Of a stretch of DNA of 64,000 bases, positions 6,101 to 17,400 are shown piece after piece. Origin of the DNA: a virus. Position 1 is the stretch's first letter; every line of letters starts with the position of its first letter. The stretch covers positions 1 through 64,000 of IMG/VR virus record IMGVR_UViG_3300042673_001787. One strand, 5' to 3'. The notes below the pieces were generated by a model. That model was not told the origin of the DNA and made no database searches. It was given only the letters and a program-made list of their open reading frames with translations. The translations under genes and the position numbers were made by a program.

Positions 6101-8338
6101 GTGGCTGCCAAGTTAACATTTTCAGCAGGAATCGAAGGCTTAGACAATGTGAATACATTGTTAAAAGAGGCTGAGTCGCGCCTAAATAGCTTGGGTAATG
6201 CTGGCGGTACATCATTTGATGGTATTGACAAAAAAATGCAATCAATCACTAAAGCATTAGAATCTTTGACAAAATCTCAAAGCGGTCTAGGTGGAATAAC
6301 TAATGCTTTTGATGAACTAACCCGTAAATCGAATGAATTCCTAGGAAAAAGCTATAAAGGAATAATTGATGCTGCTAAAATTGAAGTCAAACACTTCGAG
6401 CAGCAATCAGACGAAATTTTAAGAAAATTAAAAGATAATGAGGCGGAATTAGAAAAGTTTAGAGCTAAAAAAGCGTCTATGTCTGAATCTGATTTTCAAG
6501 CTGGGGAAGCTCTAAGACAAAAAGAACTTGCCGCTACACAAGCATCTGCTGTAGCAATTGCACAACAAAAACAACAACTTGAGCAACAAATTAGAGTTGC
6601 TAGCCCAATAAACGAAAGATTATATTCATCAATGTCGTCTGTTGGTTTAGGCGAATACGCTACTCGTGGCGCATTAATGCAATATGGTCCTAGATTATTG
6701 GCTGGAGTTGGTGGAGCTTATGTTGGAGCTGAAAGAGCTTGGGGCTTATACAATGAAGGAAGCATCAGACAAGATTATACTATGGGGACTGATGCATACT
6801 TAGCGCAAAGACGTCTGAGACTTGGCGCTGCTCAGGGTGCTATGCAAGGCGACCCAACTGCCTTACTTTTACAAGAATCAGGTGTTGGATTAGAAGCAAA
6901 TATTACCAATGACCCAGCATATTCAAATATGGTTAGCTCAAAAACAAGATTACAAACTGCCTGGGCCAGAGCTTTACAAGGCGCAGGGGCTGGAGCTGTT
7001 GCTGGTACATTTATGGGCGGTCCAGTTGGAACATTGCTCGGTGGTTTAATTGGTGGCGCTGGCGGTTTTTTTGCTGGTCGTGCTACAGAAAAAACTAGAG
7101 AACAAATTGAAGCTGAAACTCGTGGCGAATATAGATCTAGAGATTTAGAATTATATGGACTTGCTGGACGAGAAGCTGGTTCAAACAGAATGACTCGTGA
7201 TGCTGATTTAGAAAAAATCCAAAGGCTTTTGGGAGTGGCTGCAACTGATACTTTGTCTGCTTTAATCAGTAGACAGGGCGTTAGTATGACAAGAGCTAAT
7301 CCAATTTTAAATGCAATGGTTGCACAAGGTATTAATCCAATGGGAAGAGAAGCTGAGATTGCATCATTTTCATTCGCAAATGCAGCTTATGGATTTAGTG
7401 CCGCAACTCAACAGGCACAATTAAGAAATGCAGCTTTAAATAGAATCAGTTTACCTGCTGCACAAGCTGGGTATAATACACTTGGTGCTATATCTGGATT
7501 AACTTCTGTTTTAGATCAACCGGCTAGAAGTGCCATGAATGATTACATAGCCGCTCGCGCTGGCCAACGTGGTTTGGGCGAAAGCGAATTGACAGTTGGC
7601 GGAGCAGTTGCCGGCGCAGTATCTGCAGTTAACCCTATGTTGCCGGGAGTTGAAAAAACATTCCAAGGCATAACAAATTTTGAAGCATTGCAACAAAGAA
7701 TGGGGATCGGCGGCGGCGGAATCAATACTATCATGATTCAAAAACTTGCATCAATGGGCATAACAAATGCCTTTGCTGTGGAAACGTTCTCTAAAATGGA
7801 TTTAACTGCATCAAGCACACATGAAGCAATTTCTAAATATTTGGGCGGCAAAATGTCGCCTAAAGAAGTTGCCGCTGCTTTGGGCTCAAGTTTAGATATA
7901 GCTAAAACTGCATTTGCAAGCAGTGTTGGCGCACCTGAATTAGAGAGATTAAATAGAGCGACCGGAAAAGACGTATCAACTTTATACATGACAGGATCTC
8001 TTAAAGCTTTTGATAATACAAAAGGCGGAGGCGGATTCTTCGATGTAGCTAAAGCTTCATTCACTCCTCCAGAAGGTTCTAAGCCAGTGGAAGTTGCCGC
8101 TGTTTCTGGTGCTGATATTACAGATAGAGGAAGAGCTGGAGTTGAAGCAGGCGCAGATACTGCAATGCAAAATATGTTAAATAAAACAGGCGCTCAGGTA
8201 TCCGACGCTATAACAAGAGCTGTTATAAAAGGATACCAAAATACAATAGATGAAATACAAAAACTAGGGGCAAAAGGTCCAGTTGGGACAAGTAATGCTC
8301 CGCCACAGGTCGTAACCGGACCACAAAAGAATAGATAA
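6101..8338 (+). CDS. tail tape measure protein
   Basis: 745 residues, GTG start with AGAGG upstream. Residues 1-170 are a long helical, coiled-coil region rich in Lys/Glu/Gln (SDEILRKLKDNEAELEKFRAKK). Around 290-325 is a Gly/Ala-rich hydrophobic segment (GAVAGTFMGGPVGTLLGGLIGG) of the kind tape measures carry for membrane passage of DNA. The remainder is Ala/Gly-rich helical sequence. Position after the chaperone pair and before the hub is canonical. By the usual rule of about 0.15 nm per residue this corresponds to a tail of roughly 110 nm, which is an inference. Stop and next start overlap as TAATG. Confidence 0.85.
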   Translation: MAAKLTFSAGIEGLDNVNTLLKEAESRLNSLGNAGGTSFDGIDKKMQSITKALESLTKSQSGLGGITNAFDELTRKSNEFLGKSYKGIIDAAKIEVKHFEQQSDEILRKLKDNEAELEKFRAKKASMSESDFQAGEALRQKELAATQASAVAIAQQKQQLEQQIRVASPINERLYSSMSSVGLGEYATRGALMQYGPRLLAGVGGAYVGAERAWGLYNEGSIRQDYTMGTDAYLAQRRLRLGAAQGAMQGDPTALLLQESGVGLEANITNDPAYSNMVSSKTRLQTAWARALQGAGAGAVAGTFMGGPVGTLLGGLIGGAGGFFAGRATEKTREQIEAETRGEYRSRDLELYGLAGREAGSNRMTRDADLEKIQRLLGVAATDTLSALISRQGVSMTRANPILNAMVAQGINPMGREAEIASFSFANAAYGFSAATQQAQLRNAALNRISLPAAQAGYNTLGAISGLTSVLDQPARSAMNDYIAARAGQRGLGESELTVGGAVAGAVSAVNPMLPGVEKTFQGITNFEALQQRMGIGGGGINTIMIQKLASMGITNAFAVETFSKMDLTASSTHEAISKYLGGKMSPKEVAAALGSSLDIAKTAFASSVGAPELERLNRATGKDVSTLYMTGSLKAFDNTKGGGGFFDVAKASFTPPEGSKPVEVAAVSGADITDRGRAGVEAGADTAMQNMLNKTGAQVSDAITRAVIKGYQNTIDEIQKLGAKGPVGTSNAPPQVVTGPQKNR

Positions 8339-10416
8339 TGACGGCACCATCTTACCTTTTAACAGCAACAAAAGACAGTGAGGGGGATTTCTTTGAAAGC
8401 AGAAACCCTTCATGGTGCGTTGCGTTTGTAAGATTTAAAACTCCAGGCTTTATGTATTCAGGTAATGAAAAGCCATTCGCAGAAAAACCACTAATGGTAG
8501 TAGAAAATGATTGCGTATCTGTTTCTATCAATAATTCCAAATCATCATTTGCCAAAACTTGCTCATTAACAATGAAACCGGGTGATATATGGTACCCACA
8601 CGCAGTTGCCCCAGGTGATTACGTTTTTGTGTGGATGTCTGATCAACAAAATCATATTGACGGTATAGTTGACGCTCTTTTCGGTAAAGGCAAAGTATCT
8701 TTAAATGATTGGAGATCTGGACTTAAGTTCTTTGGAAGAGTTTTAAGTGTACAGAATTCTGACTCTATTTCTTCAAGTGGACAAAGATCTATAAATCAAA
8801 CAGTTTCGTGTCAATCCTTTTTAGAATTAAGCTCAAGTGTTTATTATAGTTTCGTAGCGCAAGATGTTATCAGCGGTCTTAATTCAAGAGATTCTAATCT
8901 AGCTGCCCAATCCTTTTTACAAAATGAATTGGAAAAACTAGGAGATTCATTAAATCCTGGCCAAAAAGCAAGCATTCCACAAAAAGGCGTAACAAATGGC
9001 ATGGACGCAGCTTTAACCAACTTAAGTAAAGCGTTCCTGAATTTCTATAGAGCAAACCCAAGCGGAAGTGGAATAACTGGGGATACATCTCCAGAGGCGA
9101 TCATTGGATTATTGTTTATTATAACAATGGGTGTTGATACAAGTTCAAACTTAGCCAACAATGTTATACCGGGAGCAAAAGGGGTTTTCTCTGATGCTAT
9201 TGGAATACCCGATAGCGTAGCTAACATTTTCCATGCGCCAAAGGCTAGCAAATTGTGGCAATTATACAATTTAAACTTGGGCTTACAAAAATATAAAAAT
9301 ACAGGTAAAAATACTTGGGAACAATTCTCCCCAGACTTTACTCCAGAATCATCTGCTGAAGGTGTTTTCCATAGAAGTAAAACTCGCTGCAAAGGGTATG
9401 TCCCATTTTTAATGCCACCTATTTGGGACAATAACTCATTTTGGAATATATATTCCCAATTCTTAAATCCAGTTGTAAACGAAATGTACACTGTATTAAG
9501 GTGCAATAGACAAGGACAAATAAGACCTCATTTAATAGTTAGAGAGAAACCATTAAGCACCGGGCTATTTCCATATCTATTAAAAAAGGCTCCAGTGTTA
9601 CAAGAAAAGAAAGCTGGATCTCCAAAAAAGAAAAGCATTGCTGATCAAATCAAAGATAAGATAGCAAAAGAGAAAGAGAACAAGGTTCCGAACACTTCTG
9701 ATATGGCTAAAACTTATGAAAAGATAGCAAAGGTTGCTCCAGATCTAGCTGAAAGAACAATGTTCGGAGAATTGCCGCGTTGGATAATTGACGAATCTGT
9801 CCTTTTAAGTATTGATACAGCATCAAGCGAATCTAATAGAATTAACTTTGTTCAAGTTTGGGGAAGAAATAGAGCTGCTGAAATATCAGGCGGAGCTGTT
9901 AGCCCTGAAACAATGAAAAGAGTTCAGTTCCTAAAACCGAACTATGTATCTGATGATGGGGACATTAAACGTCACGGATTAAGAGCTGATATTACTGAGA
10001 CTAATTACGACGTTGCGTCTGATGACTTCGGAACCATAGTTGATATATTAGCTAGACAAAGAGCTGACTGGCTATTTAATGGACACCTAAAACATTTCGG
10101 ATCTGTGTCATTGCAAGGAATTCAAGAGCCAATCTGTGAAGGAGATAATCTCCAAGTAAGGGGAGTCCTATTCCATATTGACGCAGTTTCTCACACAGGA
10201 TCTTTGGATGCTTCAGGAAGAAAAATGTTTAGAACAGTTTGTCAAGTTTCAAATGGAATGATAGCGTCCTCAGTTAGCGGAATTCCACAATACCCAACTG
10301 GCAATATAGATTTTGAAACTACTAACTCTATGATTGATCAAAATAATTTACCAGGATTTACTGATATACAGTACACGGGCGCACGTAAGAACAGAGATGA
10401 TGAAGGTGAGTTATGA
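8338..10416 (+). CDS. baseplate hub protein (gp27/gpD-like)
   Basis: 692 residues. The N-terminal part (VENDCVSVSINNSKSSFAKTCSLTMKPGD...FFGRVLSVQNSDS...INQTVSCQSFLELSSS) has the strand pattern of hub proteins that thread the tail tube onto the spike. A lysine-rich linker lies near 430-450. The C-terminal part (VQVWGRNRA...ETNYD...QRADWLFNGHLKHFGSVSLQGIQEPICEGDNLQVRGVLFHIDAVSHTGSLD) matches the end of gp27-type hubs, where a field of strands carries the spike. The next gene is an OB-fold spike overlapping by ATGA, as expected for a hub-spike pair. Confidence 0.75.
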   Translation: MTAPSYLLTATKDSEGDFFESRNPSWCVAFVRFKTPGFMYSGNEKPFAEKPLMVVENDCVSVSINNSKSSFAKTCSLTMKPGDIWYPHAVAPGDYVFVWMSDQQNHIDGIVDALFGKGKVSLNDWRSGLKFFGRVLSVQNSDSISSSGQRSINQTVSCQSFLELSSSVYYSFVAQDVISGLNSRDSNLAAQSFLQNELEKLGDSLNPGQKASIPQKGVTNGMDAALTNLSKAFLNFYRANPSGSGITGDTSPEAIIGLLFIITMGVDTSSNLANNVIPGAKGVFSDAIGIPDSVANIFHAPKASKLWQLYNLNLGLQKYKNTGKNTWEQFSPDFTPESSAEGVFHRSKTRCKGYVPFLMPPIWDNNSFWNIYSQFLNPVVNEMYTVLRCNRQGQIRPHLIVREKPLSTGLFPYLLKKAPVLQEKKAGSPKKKSIADQIKDKIAKEKENKVPNTSDMAKTYEKIAKVAPDLAERTMFGELPRWIIDESVLLSIDTASSESNRINFVQVWGRNRAAEISGGAVSPETMKRVQFLKPNYVSDDGDIKRHGLRADITETNYDVASDDFGTIVDILARQRADWLFNGHLKHFGSVSLQGIQEPICEGDNLQVRGVLFHIDAVSHTGSLDASGRKMFRTVCQVSNGMIASSVSGIPQYPTGNIDFETTNSMIDQNNLPGFTDIQYTGARKNRDDEGEL

Positions 10417-11129
10417 AACTTAACGGATATTATTTCGGAACAATAACAAATGTTTATGCGCCAAAAGATAAGATCAACTCATCTGGCTATCAGTACCAAT
10501 ACCAAGTTCTTATCACAGCGGATGAATATGCTCAATTACCTTGTCGCTGTATACGTGGCGATGTATTCGGAACAAATGATGATTTCGAGGATATAGTATT
10601 AGAAGTTGGCGCTAAGGTTATGGTTATGTTTCCACGCGGAGATACTTCACTTGGAATTATTCAAGGCGGTACCAGGCATTATCCAGCTAGTCAAAATGCT
10701 AGCTTAGGAAAACATTGGCGCAATAGATTTAATAGCATTGTTAGATATATAGACAAAGACGGCAATTATTCTGTCACATCTGATTCTGGACCTAGTTTTA
10801 AATTAACTAAAAATACCATAGAGTTAAATGATTCTGTTGGCGAAAAAATAGTTTTAGATAAAGCAAGTAATACTATTACAATAGATGCCAAAGATTTAAA
10901 GATTAATATTAAGAATGCTATGTCGGTTACAGTGGCCGGAGATGTTACTTTAAACTGTAAAAATGTAGATGTAACTGCTTCAAATAATGCAACAATTACT
11001 GCAAAAGAGATAAACTTAAATGGCGATATGGGCGAAGTGTTAACTACTAAGACTATGCCGCTAGTAGATAATATCACTGGTCAGCCGTCAATTGGTGTTA
11101 GAAACGTAAAAGCTGGAGGCCCATTTTAA
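10413..11129 (+). CDS. baseplate spike with OB fold and beta-helix
   Basis: 238 residues. Residues 1-95 look like the OB fold of gpV/gp5-type spikes (YYFGTITNVYAPKD...YQVLITADE...GAKVMVMFPRGDTSLGIIQGG). Residues about 115-205 are short repeating strands of a triple-stranded beta-helix (ITIDAKDLKINIKNAMSVTV then GDVTLNCKNVDVTASNNATI). The C-terminus GQPSIGVRNVKAGGPF is short, and there is no lysozyme domain like that of T4 gp5. Three copies would form the membrane-piercing needle on the hub. No PAAR gene is obvious next to it. Confidence 0.85.
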   Translation: MKLNGYYFGTITNVYAPKDKINSSGYQYQYQVLITADEYAQLPCRCIRGDVFGTNDDFEDIVLEVGAKVMVMFPRGDTSLGIIQGGTRHYPASQNASLGKHWRNRFNSIVRYIDKDGNYSVTSDSGPSFKLTKNTIELNDSVGEKIVLDKASNTITIDAKDLKINIKNAMSVTVAGDVTLNCKNVDVTASNNATITAKEINLNGDMGEVLTTKTMPLVDNITGQPSIGVRNVKAGGPF

Positions 11130-11860
11130 TGGCAATCATTCCAGACGTTTTTAGTAACATGATTCAAACCAATATCAGAACTAATATGACAAAAATTAGT
11201 GGATATGACCCAATGGCCCAAGAAAATCCAATATACTTTACACAAATGTGTCAATCAATTGGACGGGGCATAGCAGCATCAACTACGTCATTGTCTTTCA
11301 CAACTTCAGATAACGGATTTACTTCAGCTCCGTTAGTTCCGCCAGGAGTTGGGACTGGATCTGGGATAATAGTAGATCAAAATCTTATCAGCAAGAATAT
11401 ATACAATTCTGCTAGAGATGCTATTGTTAGTAAGTACGGTGGGACTATGCACGATAGCTGGCCACCTAAACCAAAAAACTCTGGGGAATATTTGAAAGCA
11501 ATTTCTGATGGTATAGCAAAAGCTGTGAAAGAACACTTTGCTGTAGCTTGGACGTTGAATTCCACTCATACTATTATATATTCAGGATCAGGCCAAGTTG
11601 ACCCACTTTTAAACCATAAATTCACTGGAATTATGCCAGATTTAGTTGGCACAAGTATTCAAAGCTTTTCACCTAATCTTAAAGGTGAGTTCTGGCCAGA
11701 TTTTTGTAATGCGATAGCTAAAGGTTACGCTGATGGTGTTATGTCAAGCGCGAAAGCTAACGTAACAATAATCGGTGTATGTATACCACTAGTTCCTCCA
11801 GCAGGAGCGCAAGTGTGTGGATTGCCGGCAGTTGGCACAGGAACGGGAGTTGCAATTTGA
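11129..11860 (+). CDS. baseplate-module protein of unknown function
   Basis: 243 residues between spike and wedge genes, TAATG-coupled to the spike. Two related Pro/Gly-rich segments flank the centre: APLVPPGVGTGSG near 70 and IPLVPPAGAQVCGLPAVGTGTG at the C-terminus. Helices such as AISDGIAKAVKEHFAVAW lie between. The repeated PLVPPxG motif hints at an internal duplication. It could be a spike-tip or hub accessory protein; I do not recognise a family. Confidence 0.6.
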   Translation: MAIIPDVFSNMIQTNIRTNMTKISGYDPMAQENPIYFTQMCQSIGRGIAASTTSLSFTTSDNGFTSAPLVPPGVGTGSGIIVDQNLISKNIYNSARDAIVSKYGGTMHDSWPPKPKNSGEYLKAISDGIAKAVKEHFAVAWTLNSTHTIIYSGSGQVDPLLNHKFTGIMPDLVGTSIQSFSPNLKGEFWPDFCNAIAKGYADGVMSSAKANVTIIGVCIPLVPPAGAQVCGLPAVGTGTGVAI

Positions 11861-14385
11861 GTACCAATAACTTATTAGGCAAAGCTGGGGATTTAGCTAA
11901 GAAAACACTTAGCAGTACTGCTGCGTCTTTGCAGGGTAAAAAACCAAATAGTGCAATTAGTGGATTGTCTACGGTAGATTCATCTACTGTTATGTCGTCT
12001 GATACATTCTTCCGATTCTCTAAACTTAACAATACTAACTTCAATAAGTCTCTTTCTTATGAATTCCAAATAGTTGATAAGTCTAAAGGTGTTATAGCTG
12101 TATATACTTTTCCAATTCCACCACAAGCTATTCAAAAGAGCGTACCTTCAACTGAGACATTAGAAGCAACAATGAAGGGAATATACAGCACAGCAAACGG
12201 TGCTCCTTTCAGACAAATATCTATAGCTGGGACATCTGGGACTATACACCCAACTGCTCCAAATTCTGCTGCTAATAATGCCGGAACTAGTGATATTCTT
12301 AAGTTTGCATTTAAAAATACTATCAAATCTATTGACAATCTTCAAAACCAAGCAAACGCAGCTCTTAATGCTGTTAAGGTTGCTTTTGGTGCTGATGCTG
12401 CATTCAATGCCCCACTTAATTATTCAAGTGATGCTGGCCTATTAACTGGATACCAAACTATCCACGATATGACCAGATTCTTTGATTATTATTTGGCCGG
12501 CAAAAAATTAGCTGCCAATAAAGGTTGGAGACTAGTGTTTTTAATGAACAAAGACAATGAGTATTACGCTTGTTCATTAAATAGTTATTCTATTAATAAA
12601 AGTGCTGGAACTAATGAGTATAGCTACAACATTAATCTAATAGCTTATAAAAGGTACCCAAATGTCAAATCTATTGGCAAAGTATCTATACCAAAAGCTC
12701 CATCAAAACCAGTAACTAACAAAATGTCAGCAGCCCTTGTAGCTTTAAGAAGAGCTAGAGATACTGTGGCTGGAGTGCATGGGGTATTATCTGGTATTAG
12801 ATCTGACATACATGATTCTTTAGTAACTCCAATGGGTCAAGCTACTGCATTTGCTAGGGAACTTGGATCTGCAACTAAAACAGTTGGCGATTACGTTTGG
12901 AATTCTACTTTTATTAAACAAGATTTAAGAGAGCCACTAAGACAATATTTCAGCAATTCTTGGTCTGTTAATCAAGACGTTATTATAACTATTGATAGAA
13001 CGTCAGCATCTAATGACATAACTACTGCTACAACTAACAGTAAGTTAAACGATGGCCAACCGGATGACTACACAAAACCGGGCGATAGTTCAGACCCATT
13101 TGATGCGTTCTTAGATAATGCTGTTAAGCACCCAGAGATATTAGATAAAATTCCAATGGAATCATTGACTCTATCACCAAACGAACAAGAGGCATTAGAT
13201 TTAATAGATGCATCAATTGATTCTTTAACATCTGCTGATATGATCGCTAAGCGTAAAATGGTAGAAGATTTTTCTAGATCTATCTCTGAATCATTCGGTG
13301 GCGGTTCATCTAGTTATAACTTATCTAAAGGATATGGCTCTGTTACTAAAACGTATAAAAAGTTGACAACTGATGATATTAACTTATTGAATGAATTAAA
13401 TAATGCAATAAGTGCAATGGACTCCATCATAGCTGTAATGGATGACACTGAAACAACTCAAGATGATTACTTTAAATTCTATTCTGACTATGCTGTTTCA
13501 AGTGGCATTAGATTTGAACAAAACAGTCAATCAAGATTCCTAGTTCCTTTTCCATTAAACGGAACATTAGAGCAAGTCGCAATGAAGTATCTTGGTTCAT
13601 CTGAGCGTTGGGTTGAACTAGCTGCATTAAATGCTTTAAAGGCTCCTTATGTAGATGAAGAAGGTACGTATGTAACTGTAACTTCTTCAGTTGGTGGAGA
13701 CACATTATCAGTAGCTTCTCCGTTTGGATTCTATGTAGGGCAAACTGTTGAAATCTCTTCTGATAACGAAAGAGCGACGGTGAGAAAAATTAAATCAATA
13801 GACGTAGTTAATGCTATATCTACTCTTTTGACATTTGAGCCGGGCCAAACACTACTAAGTATATATAAAGTATCACAAAATGCTAAGATAAAAGTCTACG
13901 CTCCGGATACTATTAATTCAAGTATGCTTATAGCTATCCCATCTCTAATTCCACCTAACTTCACTTCAATGCTTAAAACAAGCCCAGAAGTGTCTGATTT
14001 AACTGGTATTGCTAGAATGGCTAAGGTTGACTTTTTACTAGATCAAAATGGTGATATGGTATTCTCTAGTGCAGGTGACGTTAAACTTGCTTACGGTATG
14101 ACCAATTTAATCCAAGCAGCATTGATGAAAATTAAAACGAATACAAATACTTTACTACAAGATCCAGGGTTTGGTAATCCGGTACAAGTTGGTCAGCCAA
14201 ACTCTGAAATAGATGTTAAAGAGGTTATGAGATCGTTAGAGCAGTCATTTGCCAATGATCCAAGATTTGCAGGTGTTTCTGGCGGAGAGGTCCAGCTTAA
14301 AGGAACCTCTATTGATATTAAATTATTGGTAGAAATCTCTGATACTAGCATATCGCTTCCTATAGGCGCAGAAATTCCTAGATAA
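11857..14385 (+). CDS. baseplate wedge protein: LysM-like plus C-terminal gp25 domain
   Basis: 842 residues from a TTG at 11857, chosen because it overlaps the upstream stop (TTGA) and has CGGGAG 7 bases upstream. A longer frame from 11779 would overlap the previous gene by 82 bases. The N-terminal part (KGVIAVYTFPIPPQAIQKSVPS) resembles a domain in contractile-tail baseplate proteins. Around 560-600, FPLNGTLEQVAMKYLGSSERWVELAALN is a LysM/gp53-like module. Residues about 720-842 (DVKLAYGMTNLIQAALMKIK, TNTNTLLQDPGFGNP, then SIDIKLLVEI) form a gpW/gp25 domain, which in T4 joins wedge and sheath start. In many phages these are separate genes, so this is a fusion. Confidence 0.8.
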   Translation: MSTNNLLGKAGDLAKKTLSSTAASLQGKKPNSAISGLSTVDSSTVMSSDTFFRFSKLNNTNFNKSLSYEFQIVDKSKGVIAVYTFPIPPQAIQKSVPSTETLEATMKGIYSTANGAPFRQISIAGTSGTIHPTAPNSAANNAGTSDILKFAFKNTIKSIDNLQNQANAALNAVKVAFGADAAFNAPLNYSSDAGLLTGYQTIHDMTRFFDYYLAGKKLAANKGWRLVFLMNKDNEYYACSLNSYSINKSAGTNEYSYNINLIAYKRYPNVKSIGKVSIPKAPSKPVTNKMSAALVALRRARDTVAGVHGVLSGIRSDIHDSLVTPMGQATAFARELGSATKTVGDYVWNSTFIKQDLREPLRQYFSNSWSVNQDVIITIDRTSASNDITTATTNSKLNDGQPDDYTKPGDSSDPFDAFLDNAVKHPEILDKIPMESLTLSPNEQEALDLIDASIDSLTSADMIAKRKMVEDFSRSISESFGGGSSSYNLSKGYGSVTKTYKKLTTDDINLLNELNNAISAMDSIIAVMDDTETTQDDYFKFYSDYAVSSGIRFEQNSQSRFLVPFPLNGTLEQVAMKYLGSSERWVELAALNALKAPYVDEEGTYVTVTSSVGGDTLSVASPFGFYVGQTVEISSDNERATVRKIKSIDVVNAISTLLTFEPGQTLLSIYKVSQNAKIKVYAPDTINSSMLIAIPSLIPPNFTSMLKTSPEVSDLTGIARMAKVDFLLDQNGDMVFSSAGDVKLAYGMTNLIQAALMKIKTNTNTLLQDPGFGNPVQVGQPNSEIDVKEVMRSLEQSFANDPRFAGVSGGEVQLKGTSIDIKLLVEISDTSISLPIGAEIPR

Positions 14386-14408
14386 CCTAATCTTACATCT
14401 ATAAAGAC
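14386..14408 (+). promoter_or_regulatory. putative late promoter motif (CCTAATCTTACATCTATAA)
   Basis: Directly abuts the TAA of the preceding gene, 37 bases before the ATG at 14423. The leader ends in TTAGAGGTTATC, a usable ribosome binding site. Confidence 0.6.
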
Positions 14409-14422
14409 AATTAGAGGTTATC

Positions 14423-17400
14423 ATGCCAAAACTTCCTGAATTAAGGTCGAAAGAGCAAATTGCTGGTGAAATTCTAGATTCTGTTAGAGCTAGAGTTCGT
14501 AAAGACATTGACATCACAGATAATTCTGTTTTGATGCAATTTATTGAAGCTATTGCACAAAATTTATTTAAATCTAGTGCTGATATTATCACAATGATCG
14601 ACTCTAATTCAGTTGATAGAGCCACAGGCGAAAGCTTGCAAAGATTGGCCTTAGATAGAAACGTACCAATACTTTCTGCTATGCCGGCAACTGGTCGCGT
14701 CACTATTACTGATACAACCTTTACTAAAATCTCTACTTCTATCTACCCTGGCCAACCAGCTCCTGTTGCTGGTTCAGTTAAGATATATGTTGCTGACGCA
14801 TCTAAGTTCTCTTCAACTGGTGGACAAATCTATATTGGAAGACAAACTAATAATGTAGAAGGCCCATTGACTTACACTGCTGTAACTCCAGAAGCTGGTG
14901 GAGCTTATTGGTCAATTACTTTGGCTGGAACTTCACCGACTACTAGATATCACAATATCGGTGAATCAATAGTTTTTGCTCAAGGTGGAAATAGATACAT
15001 TCAAGCTAACACAACTTTACAAACAGCACAAGGTGCATCTGTATCTGCGGTCGGCTTTATTACGACTTCTGCTGCAACTATTTTAGACGGTGAAACATCC
15101 ATCTCAAACGTTCCAGTCAAGTGTTCAAGTCCTGGCACTTTGGGTAACATTGCTCGCGGTGCGCTTAAAGAAGTTCTCGGCTTATCTTTTAATGCAGTAT
15201 CTTATAATGATTCAGCTTTTTCAAATGGATCTGATGCAGACTATGACGATGTTATCAGAGATAGAATTAAAAAGTATGAGCAGGCTAAAGCTAAGGGTAT
15301 CGAAGTAGCTATTCAGTACGCGTCAATCGGCGTTACAGCTAAAGACGAACTTAAGAAAGTTAAATCTTCATCTATAGTTAGATACCCAGATAACTCAAGC
15401 GAATTAGTATTTGATGATGGTAGCGGATATGAGCCAAACTTTGTTGGTTCACCATTTGAAACTGTAGTAGATCAAGCTGTGGGTGGAGAGAAAGAACTCC
15501 AACTAAGACAAAAGCCAATTGCTCAAGCTAGATTAAAAAGTGCTGCGATCTCACCATTTTACGTAAATGACTTATCATTTCTAGCAGTAGAGATTGATGG
15601 CGTTGAAACTCAACACCAATTTAAAGCTACTGATTTCAAAGTACTTAGTTCTGGTACAGCGGCAGAGATTGCTGCATCTATCAACGGTAATTACAACCTT
15701 AATTTCTTATGCTCAACTTTTGGTGGTGGAGCTAATGTAGTTATTTACCCCAAAGATCGTTTCTCTAATAATATCAAGATCAAAACACCGATCTCTGGTG
15801 AGAATGCTAATGATATTCTACAATTCCCTTTAAATGAAACAACTACACTAAGACTATACAAAAACGACTTGCCTTTATATCAAGATGGATACGAAGCTGA
15901 GGTTTCTAGTTTATCAAAAAGCTTATGGCAACCATCAATTACTGCTGGAGATACATTAACTTACCAAGTTGACGGTACACCTGCAGTGACTACTACGTTT
16001 ACACTTGAGGCATTCCAAGCAATCGACATCTCTCAAACAGTTTCATCAAGCACTTCTATTGACGTGTGGGCTCAAGTATGTAATAACTTAATGCCTGGCG
16101 TTTTAACATCTGTTGTTGGCGATGTGCTTGTATTCAAATCAGCTCGTGGATTTTCTAACTCTGCGTCAATTGCTATTACTGGCGGAACTATCATAGGGAA
16201 ATTATTCTCTACTTCTGCCACTTTATCTAAAACAGGTAAATCATCTGATTATACTTTAAACAAACAAACTGGTCAACTATCTTTAACTACTACTTTAGTT
16301 GCTGGCGATAAAGTCACAGTTGGATCTCAATATACCCGTGGGAATTTAATTACTTCTCAATTATATACTGGACCAGCGGCTGCAGGTAAACTTTGGTTAA
16401 TAGCTGACGGTTCGGTTGAATCTATAGTAAATGGACTCAAAACTGATACTTTGATTACTTTCTCTAAAACTGGAACTAAACTAACAATTGATGGCCAATC
16501 CCCTTCTGCCGTACCTGAAGGATTTGAATTAGCTAAAAAAGGCGATTGGTTAGTTGTATGGGCAAACGATACAGACCCATCAGCATTAATAAACAACCAA
16601 GGTTTTTGGAGAATTGAATCAACTGCTACAGGTTCAATAACTGTAGACGACGGCACAACTGTTAGAACTCCAGGCTTTACTACTGTATCTAGCGATAGAA
16701 TATTGATAGTAAGATCTGACGCACCGGTGCAAGAGCTTAACTTCACTGCTGGTAGTTTGTCTAATTTCTTGACAGAAGTATCTAATCAATTAGTTGGCGT
16801 TCAAACAGACGTAATCGGAACTCGCGTTAGACTATCAACTAAAACGCTAGCTAATGACGGTGAATTATACTTAGTTGCTGCAGATGCTAACGGTGGAGCT
16901 TTGGGTTTAACTAAAGATCTAGCTATGGCTAATAGTCAATCACATTTCGGATTCGTAGCTACAACTGATGGCGAAGTTAACGTACCTTCATTTACTTACG
17001 GAACTTTAGGCTCTGCACTATCTGATAGCACTTTTGCATTTCCAGACCCTAATGTAGTTAAATCTTTTGACGGCGACTTCATTGAGATACTAAATAAAAA
17101 CGGTAACATATCTTCTCCATCTGATATAATTGATTCTAACAAATCAAGAAGATCATTCATGACTAATTATGTTGGCGGCTTAGCTAGTTTTAAAGTACCG
17201 CAATACATGAGATCTGGCGAATCTTTAATGCAGCAAGACGATAGATTCTTTTTGAGAAAACCTTACATGTTTGATTCAAAAGATACTGTTGGCGTTATCG
17301 TTGATAGTGACCTGTCTACAAAGACTTATGCATTACCTGTGTCAAGATTATTGACAGTTTCAAATCATTCAACTCCATCAACTGCAGACTTCTCTGCAAG

